DNA of 64,000 nucleotides from Cercis canadensis (lineage: Eukaryota; Streptophyta; Magnoliopsida; Fabales; Fabaceae). The stretch is taken from contig QAOA01003028.1 in the NCBI GenBank assembly GCA_003255065.1, positions 2,420,440 through 2,484,439 on the forward strand, in the 5' to 3' direction. Position 1 is the stretch's first letter. Each line of letters starts with the position of its first letter. Below the pieces are notes generated by a model. That model had not been told where the DNA came from. It saw only the letters and a program-made list of their open reading frames with translations, and ran no database searches. Positions 1 through 13,240 of the stretch are shown here, one piece after another. The translations under genes were made by a program, and so were the position numbers.

Positions 1-126
1 AACAAAATAATATTTATTTCGTAGCAAATATAAAAATAACAACTCACTAGCCATGTTAGTATTTAGCCTTGCTGAGGAAATTTTGTTGCTGCAAGAACCA
101 CTTTTAGGGAAAATATTTTGAGAATT

Positions 127-198
127 ACTATTAAAAAAAATATTTAATTCCTATTTTAAAATNACTGTTAAAAAAATATTTAATTCCTATTTTAAAAT
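127..198. repeat. 35-bp direct duplication across an N
   Basis: Bases 127-162 and 164-198 are nearly identical, both ending in the same TTTAATTCC-TATTTTAAAAT stretch, with the single N at 163 between them. The same arrangement occurs at 14121-14259 and 29129-29553. The likely cause is two overlapping contig ends joined with one N, so the duplication may not exist in the plant. Confidence 0.75.
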
Positions 199-2089
199 TT
201 TATTGTCAACAAAACCTGTTGCTTTCACATAAAAAGATTTTTCCTACAAAGCAAAATCAAATTTTCAGAAAGTGATTTAATTTAAAAGTACTTTTTGGTT
301 ATGCACTACATTAAACTCTTTCTCTTTTTATTTTTGGGGACGGGTAATAAATAATAATAGATAATAATATTAACAAAAAATTACTGCGTGATTAGTGCAA
401 TATAATAACTACACTGTATAAAAGAATCTATGGAACAGTATAACTTTTTCTGACCAATCTGAGAAGGGATTCAACTGGGCAACAAAAGACAGGTGTTAGT
501 TTTGAGTTTTGATTGTTTTTCTTTCATTTTTTATGGACACATCATAATCACACTTTAGAGTTGGCTTTTTGTTTTTACTTTTGAGACGTGATTGCTTTAT
601 TCCTAATGGCTAATGCTACCCACTGTGGACACAATTAAGTCTTCGAATTTCAATTCATTATGCATCTCTCTCACTGATGAGAAAAATCCCCCAAAGGCAA
701 CCAGTCAAAGGCGTGTAATCCAAGCTAATGAAGTAATCGAAATTCAATATTACTTCATTACCATTCATCCATTCATCCACTACAATTATTAGTACTATTG
801 CGAATCACTCTACAAAGATAATAATTAATGAGCGTACAAAGATTAGTAAAATAAAATAAAAATACTCGTAATATAATAGTTATAATTAAATTCAAATGAT
901 GCTAAGTAAGTAATTGTAAAAAAAAAAAAAAAAAAATGTAATGACCAATGAAAAAATATGAGAATACCATTAATGATTGAATCTGATAGTTGAGAAGTCG
1001 ACATTCTCCGAAGAGGTAGAGCTCTCCGTAAATTCACCTACCACATATAGCCACCTATTTAATAAAATCATCATGGAAAATTATGATTGTCATTAATCAT
1101 CATTGACAAATATACTCAATAAACACACATTTTCCTACAAGTATTGTACAATCTCCAAACTCCAAAGAAATAAAAGGTAAAAAAAAAAAAAAGGAAAGTG
1201 GAAATATTAGAGAACCCTTACATAAAGATAGCTTTTCAAATTGCTGCTGCATGCATGGCTGCTCGTGAGTAATATTATTTATATAATTAAATATATACAA
1301 ATAATTAACCTTTTTAAAGGGAAAATTAGCCATTATTTGAATTTGGGCTAGCTGTATACCAAGCATTCCAAGTGTAGTTCATTATGGCAATGGGACTTAA
1401 CTGTACAATTTGACTAGAAAGATAGGTTGCTTTTTTTGTTACTTGTATTTTATTATTTGTAAATTTTTATATCTAAAGTAGGATAAAAATGAATGAGATG
1501 GAATTGGAATTAATGTAAGAGTTTAATTAACATAGTTTTTAATTATCTCGCTTTTCAGATCTACTAAACACCACACTTTTATTGAGATTGTTATGTGACA
1601 CACACTAAGATGGAAGCATTTTTCATATTCAAATCCCCTCTATATTTTCAATTCTCTTTTCTCTTTATTACCTTTCTTTATCAAGCACACCCTAATGTCC
1701 TTTCTTTTAATTTTGTGGCTTGGGTGGGGGCTAGGGAGGACATATTCCCAAACATAGCACATGCTTAGGCCCTCAATTACCGTTACGTTGTTAACCACTC
1801 ATCATTGCAGTGTGTAGTGATGGACAAATAATCACATAAGTAATCTTATAATTAATGTACTAATTAATTTTATATTAGCTCATAAATTTTAACTAATTTA
1901 AATTTTAACTAGAGTCACTAATTTTTATTTTTTATCATGTTTTTTATATGACTTAAATTTTGCTAACTTAATTAAAGTAAGCTAGCATGTCACTAAATAA
2001 TATGTCATTAAAATGTTTTATCTCATAACATAATTTAAATTTAATTAAACTTAATTAAACTTTAAATCAACATATACTATATCCATTTA

Positions 2090-2230
2090 AACTTGCCAAA
2101 GGGAGTTAATTCAGTTAGTAAGAATTGAATTACTTCGCTTGTAAAGTCTAAATTTGAATCTCACCGCAAACAATTCCTTTTTGGTAAGCAATATGTAAGT
2201 ACTGCCATAAACCCTAGCTAAAATATGTAA
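2090..2230 (+). mobile_element. possible tRNA-derived SINE relic
   Basis: A stretch resembling a degenerate RNA polymerase III promoter is visible: CAGTTAGTAAG is A-box-like and AATTTGAATCTC is B-box-like, about 30 bp apart, as in tRNA-derived plant SINEs. No poly-A or T-rich tail or target duplication could be fixed. It could also be chance in AT-rich DNA. Confidence 0.35.
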
Positions 2231-3182
2231 CATGTCCTGACCTTAGAACAAAATAGCCTCTTCTCACCCAAAACTTTAGAATACCAAAAAAATATCCACT
2301 TAAAACTTTTTTATAGCACTTAACTTATTTACATTTTTATAATAAATGTGAAAACATCATTTCTTTAGTCACATATTTAATTTGCACCTTTTCTTTCTTA
2401 ATTTGACTGTGGGTGCCCAACTGAATCACAAACTTTACACTGTTCAAAACATCATTGCCATCATTATTCCACATCCTAATCATTATACCATAAAAAGTCC
2501 CTTCTTTTCTTAGGTCATGCTTAAAACTTTCCACATCAAAGCCCTTTCTTGATTCTTTTAACTAAGCGTGTTCTGTGATTATTCTCCACATATACTAACT
2601 TAAAAAGGATCACCTAAGAAGAGAAGGTTATGAAACGCAAATTATACAGGGGAAACATTGTTGTTGAAATAAACTCAATTGTGAAACAGAGTACAACGTT
2701 ATTGCACATACACATTGCTTTTAGCTCTAATTAATTAGACCAGCACCTATTTTCTACAAGCAAGTTTATATATACACGAGAAGAGTTTAAAATATTTGTA
2801 ATTTCTCATCAATCAAATAGTTATCCTATGTTATTCTGCAATGTTTGACAATTATAAGATTGTAATTATGGCTGAGGTATAATATAATTTACGTGTAAGA
2901 CACTTTTTTTTTGACAAATATAATTCATAAAAATATTAAAAAATTTAAATACAATGTACCGAAATAAAATAAGCAAAATAATACCATGTTCTGTAACTAA
3001 TCTCTTGTATGTCTGTGTGAATGGTAGTATTATTTTCTTACAATTCAGTCTCTTGTGGAAGGAGACAACATGAAAAGAACATATGTAGAATGTAGTATCA
3101 ACCTAATTAACCACAAAAACTAATAAACACGAAAATGGGAAGAAAAAAATAAGTATTGGATCAAAGGATGATCCAGTTATGA

Positions 3183-4340
3183 TCATGAACGTGTCAAAGA
3201 CCCAATTCCCCTAGTAATCTCATGCATACCAGGGTTGAGGTTGAACCCCAAGCAACCCCATAGTCCTTGTCTGTAGGGCAAAAGGGTCTTCTTCTTCATC
3301 TCTTCAGACGCAGCCCGGTTCACCGTATAATGCATTTCATGGGCCGAAACCGGTCCCCTCCGTCGTGACACTGAACCGGAACTCTCCGTGGACCGGAAAC
3401 TTGAGTTCCTCACATCATCTTCCGCCGCTGCCTTTTTGGACAGCGCTGCATATTTCCCTACAGGATCTTTGCCGCCGGTGGCTCTGCCCTCGGAGGCACT
3501 CCTGAACAGTAAAAAGTCTTTGAGCCTCCATTTTCTGTACCCTTTTGTGAAGGGAATTGATGACAAAAAGGAAGCATAAGATGAAATTGTGGAAGCTTTT
3601 GTGTTGCTTGTTGTTGAAGAAACACCTTTATCTGTTTGTGAAATGTCCTCAGAGTCACCTACAATGTCAGACACCCTCAAAGGGGACAAAGATCTGGTTG
3701 CTTTACGACCAGAACTTGTTGAGGAATATGAGAACGATGAAGCCCTTTCTCTCCCACGCCTCTGTCCATGTCCTTGTCCTGTGTTCTGTTGGTTTCTACC
3801 TTCCCTTTTACGGGTTTCCTCCATTGCTTCTGCAAATGGGTCAAAATCCCTTTTTTGATGCCGCGGAGAAAATGCTTCCTGAACAATTTTCTTCCCCTGT
3901 GAGATTTTTGACCTCGGAGATGATGCATTGGACACCGGAGCACTGAGAGCCCCACCGGATTGCAACCGAGGCGGTGGTTTCAAAGGGCGAATCTTTCCAC
4001 CATCGAAGAGTTCCTCTGCAGTAAGTGTCCTATCCAATTGCCCACTGAAATCGAACTCAAAATCTTCACTTTGATCGAAATCATTGTTGGGTTTGGATTT
4101 GGGAACACCGGGTTTCTGTTCCCAATCAAAGGGAACAGAGGATGCAGCTGCAGAAGAGTGTCTGGCCAATTCGTTGAGCTCTTGGAAGAAAGCAGCAGCG
4201 CGAGTTGGGCTGGTGGGGGCACTTAAGAAGAAGTTACCGAAACGAGTGGGGCTTGAAGGTGCAGTCATGTAAGGGGAGGAGCAATTGCTGTCGAAGTTGA
4301 AGTCCACCGGCGAAACTGGTACTACCACTTCCATCTCCAT
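3183..4340 (-). CDS. DUF1645 family protein
   Basis: Single uninterrupted 385-codon frame. The protein is Ser/Pro-rich and matches the plant DUF1645 pattern: an N-terminal S-P-V-D-F segment, two SSPTRFGNFF/TSPTR motifs (residues 29-47), VPFDWEQKPGVPKSK (about 69-83), an acidic patch, a long low-complexity Ser/Arg middle, and a basic C-terminal block YRKWRLKDFLLFRSASEG followed by YAALSKK. No signal peptide or membrane segment is seen. Family members are plant-specific and biochemically uncharacterised; some rice relatives affect grain size or stress responses. I chose the first ATG because a second Met is only two codons later and a TATA-like box lies about 80 bp upstream. Antisense open frames in this interval are shadows of its GC-richer coding sequence. 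Family assignment is confident; function is not known. Confidence 0.9.
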   Translation of the reverse strand: MEMEVVVPVSPVDFNFDSNCSSPYMTAPSSPTRFGNFFLSAPTSPTRAAAFFQELNELARHSSAAASSVPFDWEQKPGVPKSKPNNDFDQSEDFEFDFSGQLDRTLTAEELFDGGKIRPLKPPPRLQSGGALSAPVSNASSPRSKISQGKKIVQEAFSPRHQKRDFDPFAEAMEETRKREGRNQQNTGQGHGQRRGRERASSFSYSSTSSGRKATRSLSPLRVSDIVGDSEDISQTDKGVSSTTSNTKASTISSYASFLSSIPFTKGYRKWRLKDFLLFRSASEGRATGGKDPVGKYAALSKKAAAEDDVRNSSFRSTESSGSVSRRRGPVSAHEMHYTVNRAASEEMKKKTLLPYRQGLWGCLGFNLNPGMHEITRGIGSLTRS

Positions 4341-4420
4341 GATTTTGCTGATTCTGGCTTCAGTGTTTGTGATGCCAGTTCTGACTTGGGCGAAAATGGG
4401 TGTCGGTCAGAGTGTGAGGA

Positions 4421-4426
4421 TATATA
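4421..4426 (-). promoter_or_regulatory. TATA-like box of the DUF1645 gene
   Basis: On the minus strand the sequence reads CCCCTATATATCC about 80 bp upstream of the ATG at 4340. The following leader is GA/CT-rich (4431-4500), as is common near plant start sites. Position and motif fit a core promoter; there is no transcript evidence. Confidence 0.45.
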
Positions 4427-7400
4427 GGGGAGATAGAGAAAGAGAGAGACAAAGGCAAGGGCGAAGGAGAGAGGAAAGAGGTTAGAGGAGAGTTGGGGAA
4501 GAAGATTGACTAGAGTGAAAGATTGGTCATGTGAAGCCGCCTTTGCAAGACTACCAACTGTTTTCTCACTCACATTTATTGTTAATTTCTCTCTACTCCA
4601 ACTCTCATTTGCTTCGTTTCTGAGCATGTATATGTATACGTATATGATAGTCTCAGTTTCACCATTTCTTCTCTCTTTCTATTTTTTCTTTTCTGAGTTT
4701 GATTTTTAATTTGGAAATGGTGGAAAGGGAAGGGAGAAGAGAATTTCAATTGGTTTTCTTTCTCTTTTCCTAATTCTTATTATTAAGGCTACACTGAGGG
4801 TTACTCTTCATTTATTCAATGAAGGAAATGGTGTGAACGTATATGATTACTTCAGCAATTGTTTTTGTACAAGTTTTGAAAGCAAATAATTCACTAGAAG
4901 AAATTAAGTATATCATATATTTATTTATACTATATGACAGTAGTCTAGATAAGCTTGACATAAGCATATTAAGATGTTAGACAAATTTAGAAAATATGAA
5001 AACCTCGTGAAGAGTGAAGACACTCTTTAATTCCATATTCAATATACAGCAAATAATTAATTCGGTTTGGCCATATCAATCCCAAAAATCTAGTCATTCA
5101 AGACAACAACATGCAAATCAAATTTTGAGAAAATAACCGTTTTGAGTAAAAGAGGAGCATGCTGACAAAAGAAGAAAAAGAAAAAGAAAAAGGAATGGCC
5201 TTTTGCTTAGGATTTGTTACCGTTTTGTCTCTCCCCAATTCTTTTCTGTGTTTGTTGTTCAAATTTCCGTAAAGGCAATCCGAAGATTGATCTCAAGAGG
5301 CCTTATTCACCTTTTTTTTCAACTATAAAGCGAAGTGTAAGTAATCAACTAAAAGACATGATAATGCTAACTTTATTTACCATGCATATCCACGGGATAA
5401 TGCCAACATGAAATATTAAAGTTATTGGAAACCCAGTGTGTTCTGTCATAACATTTTGGTTTTGATGTTCTTTTTCACGCTAACATCCTAATTCCTAGTG
5501 CTGAAGAATGAGCACTTAAGCAAAGCTAAATGACTAACAAAAATATAATTTTATAAAATATTTACGTAAATAAAATAATTTAAAAATTATTTATTAATTT
5601 GGAGTAATTTTGATTAAATTAATAATAAGCATATAGAAAAAAAGATCATGTTACTTTAAAGTAATATAACTTGTATATTGTTCGTGTTTTATGAATAAAA
5701 TAATTAAAAGTATACAATTTTAATAAATAATTTGTATAATATTCTATTTTATTAAATAATTTATTAAAATATATTTTGTTAGGGAATTTACTCTAAGCAA
5801 TTGGTAAATGGTTTTCAACCTTTGATATTTTGTTTCAATGTAGCTAATTTATGGGGCTTCTAGAGGGCAGGGGTAGGCAACATAGACCAGACTCAGATTG
5901 TTCTTGGAACTATTCTCCGTATGTGTTTGGGACTAGAGTTATAGATTTTTGTTGGCTAACAAGATTTTCAAGTTTGTGACAGAAAATTTGACTTTTGCTC
6001 GTTCGTAGTGATTTTCTTTTCTTTTCAATAATCCTCGTAGGTTGTTCATGATAAAGTTAAAATTTTTTACGTACTGCGAAGTCACATGGTGCTCTGCTAA
6101 TAATAGTTATCTCTCTCCTCTGTTCTTTCTTTACCATTGAGCATGAAGCATTCATTATTTTATGTTTAATAACGTGGTAAGGCCATTTCAGAAAGCCTTC
6201 ATTAAAACCAGAACCTGAGATTCATTATTTTCATCCTCATTATGGTCTCTCTGAGACTTTTGACCATGAGATTAGTAAAATAAGCAATTGAATTGAAGTT
6301 TTATAATCTGAGTCTGCCAAATTGAATTATCCCACGTTAGCATTATTCTGCATCATTTTGTGGCTAACCGGTTACACATTATCTTCAAACAAATTTATAG
6401 TAGCTTGACCAATTGCTCTTACATGATGGCTCACCAACCCACAAAAATTCTAGATTCACTGCCTTTTATTTTCTTGCTGAAAGAGTACTTGCATTACTTG
6501 ACCACTCATCATATGTGATTACTGAATTTGGTTTTGTTGATAATCACTCACCTGCAAAATTAATAATGTATCCCTAATTCGGAGTGTTTCTATCAATGAC
6601 CTCAGAAAACTTGTTCTGCGTATGATTTTGTTTAAACCAAAGAAAGAAGGAAAAAAAAAAGACTTTTCAAATATGAGTTCATGATCAAGAAGCAAAGCAT
6701 GATTGTAATTATGACATATTGTCTGCTTATATCAAATCTCATATTGATGATTTAAGAACTCTTGCTATCTATTTATTATTGCAAGTTGCTATCAAGTTGT
6801 GTCAGTGGCATGCTTAATATAGTGATTAAAGTCCCTCATTTTGGCCTCTCAAGCTAAATTTATATTTTTTGGCAAAATTGACATGAAATCTAAGTGTGGA
6901 TATGTTTTTCCCCCCCTTAATATAATCCTTTTCATGGAAATAAATAGTTCGTCACTAAATCTCAACATAGTAAGAAAGTCTTGGGTTTATGCACTTAGAT
7001 AAGAGATTTCACTTCCATTATTATACTCTGTCATCTTGTCCTTATTTGACTCTGCAGGTGGGTTTTATTTATAATCAACTAATTGACATTATTTTTTTAA
7101 TTAGTTAATTATAAATTAATTAATTGATACGGATACCAACCCCTCTTTGATGCCTATTGACCAAAAATAAGATCAATACATTCTAAATGTGTAACCCATT
7201 AGTTTATCAAAATTTGACTCCGGAAATATTGATTTAAAAGTGGAATCCTTTTCCTTTTAGTAAGAGCAATTAGAATAATTAGCGCCACCAAAAATGTTAA
7301 TGTCAATTTAGCAAAAAACAAAATGTTGATGTCAAACATTTCTAGATGTACGTGCAATGCATGACACTAGGGCTAATATTATACAATTTGCAGAAAAATC

Positions 7401-8470
7401 ACATTGCTAATTGCCTAATTGGCTATCATAAGTCGATCCAAAATAAATTCATATGAAATTATTATCTATTTTAAAAAATAAGAGAACATTTTATTTGCAT
7501 GTTTATTTTGCTGAAAAAAAGAGAAAATTATGGATTACAGCGACGACTTTGTGGTCCATTTTGTTTTTTCGTCCACACCAGGGGATCTTGTCGCTACCGC
7601 TACAGAGTTTTTATGATTAAGAAAATGAAATAAAGCGCGTACTACGTTAATGTGAATGAGATTGAGAATCTACGAAAAAAATGTCCAATTGCTAAATTGG
7701 CGGGGCTGTAAAACTGTGAAAAACCACCACGTGGAACGAACATGGTATAAACAATTTTAGACCTGAACTTGAACTAGTTGATCCCTAGCAATACGTTTAC
7801 AGATGCTGGCATTTTGTGTGTCTAAACTGCTTTCTTAGCATGTAATCTTATTTTCACAATTTTTTAAGACAGTTTTTATCAGTGACTGGTTAACGATTAA
7901 CTGCGTGTTATAAACAACCTTATAAAACCAGCAAGGTAACCAAGCTTAAGATTGACTATATGTTAATGGATGGGATGAAGGGAAAGGGAGGGGAAAAAAG
8001 GAAAAGACATAAAATCTAGTTTGAAAGAGTTTTACGAGTAAAGGGAGAGGACAAAAGGGGAACTAATCCCACTCGCTCCCCTTTCATCCCAAAATTTCTT
8101 ACCCCCAAATTAAGGTATAAGTGAAGGAACGAGGTCATTATTTTTTTTTTTATTAAAAACCTGTGAAACCCAATCCCTTTTACTCTCATCCAAACAAGAG
8201 CTAAATTCCCTTTCTTTCCTCTCCTCGCTGTTCCTTCCTTCTTTTCACAGACCATTCCTTCTCTTCCCCTCTTCCTATAAACCATTCCTCCTCTTCCAGT
8301 ACTGGTATGCGTACTGAAATCAATCCCACGTTCAAGACCGACAATCAACTCAAAAGGGATATACAAAACAGGAAAAGAGAAAGGATAACGCAGCCATGCA
8401 AATGAAGGGATATGCGTGTGCACACGCAGCTGCAAACGTATGTGGAAGCTGCATTGTTCTGTAACGGTAA
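4427..8470. other. intergenic between DUF1645 and RBP47 genes
   Basis: About 4 kb without a recognisable gene. The left part is the promoter of the minus-strand DUF1645 gene. The right end, from about 8470 upward, should be 3' flank and UTR of the minus-strand RBP47 gene. A 139-codon minus-strand frame at 8016-8435 is GA/CT-rich low-complexity sequence with no domain. I see no transposon with clear ends here. Confidence 0.55.
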
Positions 8471-8758
8471 GAAGAATCCAGAATAATCTTCAGCCATCTA
8501 GAAAAAAATATACTACTTCTTTCCCAAACTCCACAAATATGTTTCGAGGGTCAAAAAATAGTATCTAAACCATATAAATATGTTCAGGCACACTCCAAAA
8601 TTTCAAATGACATATTAATACAATCTTAATACCTCACACACCCAATATAACCCAGCTACAAAATTCAGCAAACTACAACTTCAGTTAATAAGCAATAAAA
8701 TCCATCCTACAACAATTTTAAGTTTGCTTGGGCTCTGTTTGCAATTGCTACACCACCA

Positions 8759-11700
8759 CTAGGAAGCCCCTTGAATTGTAGCAGCAGCATGCATACTTAC
8801 ATCATGATTCTGCCTCACAGCATACCCATGGCCTCCATAACCCTGCGCTCCATAATGGTTTCCATTCCACTGGTTATTAGAATCCGTCCTCCACTGTGAT
8901 TTGAAGAAATTGAAGAAATTATCAAATAAGAAATCGACCCAAACAGTTAAAATAGCATCCCAAATTTTTTTCCCTTTTTGATTTTTTTTCCCAATAAGGG
9001 GCCTAACTGGCTCAATGGTTTTGCTAGAACATCAAAGGAATTTAAAAATATGCTAACTTAATACCCTTTAAAGCAACTAATATGGAATTAATTGTATGCA
9101 ATTAAAATAGTTCATGAAGTAATAGGAGAGATGATAAAAGAGATTTAACAAACTAGCCAACTTGGAGAAATGATGGACAGCTACTGTCAAAGATGGAAAA
9201 AATTTAGTTTTGCAGTTTTGGCGTGGAAAAATAAAACTTAACATGCTTGACAAGAGAATGACATTCATAACCAACTTTCCCATCAAGTAGCTGAAAGGAA
9301 AGAATATCAAACAATGAACTGAATCCATATCTAAGTTCAGCAAAACTCACATGCTTATTTCCAGGACTGCGACCCCAAGAAAGACGAACTGTCTGCTTCC
9401 CAATTACTGTCCCATTCAATCCCTGAATTGCTTCCTCAGCATTTTTTCTGTAAATTAGACAGCAGAAGAGATAAATAAATGGCTAATTCACCAGGAGAAA
9501 AATGACAAAAGAATCAATACTAATTATAATGTCAATCAAGGAATCACAATATGTGGGGGGATGCAACAAGATTACCTGTCAGCAAATTGAACAAAACCAC
9601 ACCCTTTACCCACTGGTATTTTTACAGAAACAACTTCACCAAATTGCAAAAATGGTTGTCTGAGATCTTCATCACTGACGTCAGAATCAAGCCCCCCAAC
9701 AAATATCTGCAACATACATGGGTTAGTGAGGTATACAGAGAGCAATGTAATTAACAGGTAAATGGAAAAGTAGACTCACAGTTGTGTTACTAAATTCCCC
9801 TTCAGACTGGGAACCTTGGGCCGTAGCACCATTAGATGAATGTCCACCAGCCAACACAACAGCTGATTAAAATAATACCAAATCAGATTTTGAAGTCTCC
9901 CGTAAGAATCAGAATATAGGATATGACAATGCAACTCTTTTAGTGTTATAAAGAGCATGTTCAGTAATAAGAATATTTGAAAAATAATGAACAACAAATA
10001 TAACAGCCTATTTATCTATTCAAGAATTCCTAGGACCTTCTCAATTGTGAAAAAAAAGAACTTGAAATATAAATTATTGAATTTAAAAAAAAATAAAAAA
10101 AAATTGACGAGTATGAAAACCAGAAGAGATATGATTTAGAAATTGGTGAATTTAAACAGATTAGACATGGTAACATGTTCATGGCCAAAATAAAAAAGGT
10201 ATGGTAACATGTTGATTTCCATAATAAGTTCTTATGGCACTGAATAAGCACTAATCAACCAACAATAAGCCCAAGAAAACAGAGACAAGATGTTGGAGCA
10301 GAGCCCTCTTATACTTTTATGGGAATATTTAGTCACCACAGATGTCCCACTTAACAAAGTAATATTGATTTAAATGGTTCCCGAGTTAAGGTTACTGTTA
10401 CCAAAAAAACATGCGCACAATTAATGATAAAACATATGGAGAACAATTAAGAAGGGATGAAAAAACAAAAGTAGTGAAATCTAGGAAGGCATCTTGGTAA
10501 AAGAAAAATATGCCTTAACTTATCATGCTGTAAACTAAAATTCATTATTGTTTTTTATTTCAACTTCTAAATGCCGAAATGCAGAAATTAAATTAGGAGC
10601 ACTACCTTTGATTTATTATAAAGATTAGGGTATTCTGAAGGGTTGAAATGATCGCAATGCTGTACAGTATGCTGATATAAACAGCAATACATAATACGGA
10701 CAACATAGAGATAGTATAATTCACTTAACTTACTTTTCAAGTCTTACAGTCATGTCACGTGAAATAAGAAGTGCACCATAACAAACCTTGTGAGGAATAT
10801 TGTTGTTGATATCCATATGATTTCTTGGGCGTTGCAACACCTATTCGCATAGGCCTACTTGAACAATAAATGCCATTCATTTCAGTCATTGCCCTTGTCC
10901 TCTCATTTTCATCGCCAAACCTAACAAAACCATAACCTTTTGAACGGCCAGTGTTTGAATCAATCACAACTTTTGCACCCTTAACAGATGAATATCTGCT
11001 AACAAAGGTTTCCTGCAGCATAGCATCAGTAACATCTATGGCCAGGTCGCCCACAAATATAGAGAGATCAGAATTAGAATCAGATCTCCTATCACCGGCA
11101 CTGAATGTAGCCCAATTCAAACGAAATGGCTGATCAGTATTTGGCATCATTGTACCATTAAAGCTCTGCAAAACTTTTTCCGCTGTTGCACGGGAATAAA
11201 ACTCAACAAATCCATATCCCTCCGACTGAGCAGTTTGCTTATTTCGGATAACCTTGGCCGATACAACCTGCATATAAAGTGAGACAAAGTCAAAAACCTT
11301 TGGATGTTGATGTATTATGGAAGGCAGAAGCACAACTCTAAGAGCTTTATTGAAATTTTCCTAAAAGAAGAGATGTATTAAAATTCACATAACCCATTAC
11401 AAAACATAAAATGGCCACATCAGACACAAGTAATAGTCTCATACTATGATAACTGAGGAATTGACTACATCATAGTGAGACAAAACCAAAAGAAACCTCT
11501 GAGAGAAAATTTGCTTTTAGCTAAGATTCAAACCAATTATCAATATCTTCTTTCTCTATTTTCTCTCTTTTCCTATTATACCTGCATCGATACATTCACC
11601 AACAGGAACGACCATAGTTTGTTAATATGGTGCATAGTGATCTCTGCTATACATATAGGTTCAAGAAAACCAAAATGCCCATTTCATTGAGAAACTTTCT

Positions 11701-13240
11701 ACAAGAACTCAAGTTTTTACAAATGCTATGGCCTGCTTAGCAATCAGTAATATGGTCATCTTGGGATGGCAATAGAGATGTAAACAACCCAACCAGAGGA
11801 CAGGGAGCCAAGTCTCACCATGCTTGGGTTGCAAGTGTACCGTATCTTTTGAGCTCAAGCTTAATTAAACCTAAAACCAGTCCTCAAGATTGGGTGGGTA
11901 GAAGCTCATGAATTTACAAGTTGACTCACACTATCATGCAGTGACCATAATATCTTTAACATTTATTATGCTCACAAAACTAACAGTACACAGATAAATT
12001 TTTCTCAGTGAACAATCCTTGAGCTAAGCTCCTATCAAATATGAGCAGCTTGATTCATTAATCCCCCTAAATGGCAATAGCTGATTGTCAGCAATGGATC
12101 TTCGATGTGCAGACTAATAGTTAATATGGGAGATCTTGGATAAATTCTTAAGTTTATGAAATATAAACGAAAACCTCAGCCAACAGGCCTAACACCCTCA
12201 GGTTAGGGGACCACTTATAATGCAGGACACTTGTGCCAGCCAGAAGCTGACTGCTGATAATGGGGCTGAGAGCAAGGTCAATTAAATGCATCCCTCCATA
12301 GTTGAGGTGTCACATATTGAAAAGGGAGATAATTAAGTTACAACCTATGTATGTTATATTGAAAGTCTAATGATTATATGTAGGGTATAAACAAAGTAAA
12401 GTTCAGTTGGCAGTTTAAAAGGAGGGACTGAGTTACTGAAACAAGAAAGGCTTTATGTTCAGCAAAATACATAGAAGCAATAGGGTTCCTAGCGGTAACC
12501 AATACCACCCCGTTCAAACTCATGGCTACAAATGCAAGTGTCTGAATTAACTGGAAAGTGAGGTGTTGAAGTAAGTTCCAATTATAAAATTCAAATTTAT
12601 AAAACAGAAATTACACGCAGGCAAACAAACATAAATACCTAAAGGCACACAGTATCCATTTGCGGTTCTTCTTTTCAGTTACCAGAAGTCCAGAAACGTC
12701 TTTTTAACACCTTCACAAATGCTATTATTTGTAACAATGTGCATCTTATTGAAACTAAACTAAAAAGACGAACATAAAATCTAGCGTATCCAATTTGAAC
12801 CATAGATATAATCTTTAAAACATTTAAGACACGGAGTATCCATAATTACTGTTAACAGAACTCCATATATATCGAGAGGGATAGAAGCTGACTTCGCCTG
12901 TGTGAGCAAAACAACTATGGAGATAGTTCTCATCCATCCAATGATGAAGATCACCGAGCCAGATCGTCCTGATCTCATCGGTGGAACCCTGTTTCTGCTG
13001 CTGCTGCTGATGCGGCGGTGGCGGCGTTGGCTTGAGCTGCTGGTGAGGCGGCTGATAATGGTGGACATAAGGCATGTAATGCTGTGGATACATCATCATT
13101 TGCTGCTGCATCATAGCCATGGCTGCAGCCGGATACTGCATGGCCATCCATTGCTGCTGATAGTGCTGCGGCTGCGTCCATTGCTGCTGATGCTGATGCT
13201 GATTCAGATCGGCAGTACCGTTGGTTGTAGGCTGAGCCAT
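8759..13240 (-). CDS. RBP47: RBP47/RBP45-type triple-RRM RNA-binding protein
   Basis: Six exons on the minus strand: 13240-12893, 11267-10787, 9862-9780, 9706-9576, 9447-9351 and 8893-8759. They join in frame to 424 residues, close to the usual RBP47 length. The N-terminus is Gln/Met/Pro-rich (polyQ to about residue 85). RRM1 (about 91-170) has RNP2 TIWLGDL and RNP1 SEGYGFVEF and is split by intron 1. RRM2 (about 184-262) has IFVGDL and SKGYGFVRF. RRM3 (about 305-376) has IFVGGL and KGCGFVQF. The tail ends AAATIQGAS, similar to RBP47 proteins. The family binds U-rich and poly(A) RNA in the nucleus and moves to stress granules. The start is the Met of MAQPTTNG; an upstream in-frame methionine lacks family similarity. 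RBP45 is the closest alternative name. Confidence 0.93.

Larger units (their letters stand above)
1..3182. other. intergenic, AT-rich, no gene recognised
   Basis: No reading frame here resembles a known protein. The longest open frames are under 90 codons, are low in complexity and lie over A/T runs. It lies downstream of the minus-strand DUF1645 gene, so its right end should hold that gene's 3' UTR. It includes an N flanked by a short duplication (127-198) and a possible SINE relic near 2090-2230. Confidence 0.6.

Noticed and set aside
3388..4272. Several plus-strand open frames opposite the DUF1645 gene
   Set aside because: They overlap a well-supported coding gene on the other strand and have no domains; they are antisense shadows.
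8016..8435. 139-codon minus-strand open frame downstream of RBP47
   Set aside because: Low-complexity GA/CT-rich translation with no domain and no family resemblance; it lies in the expected 3' flank.
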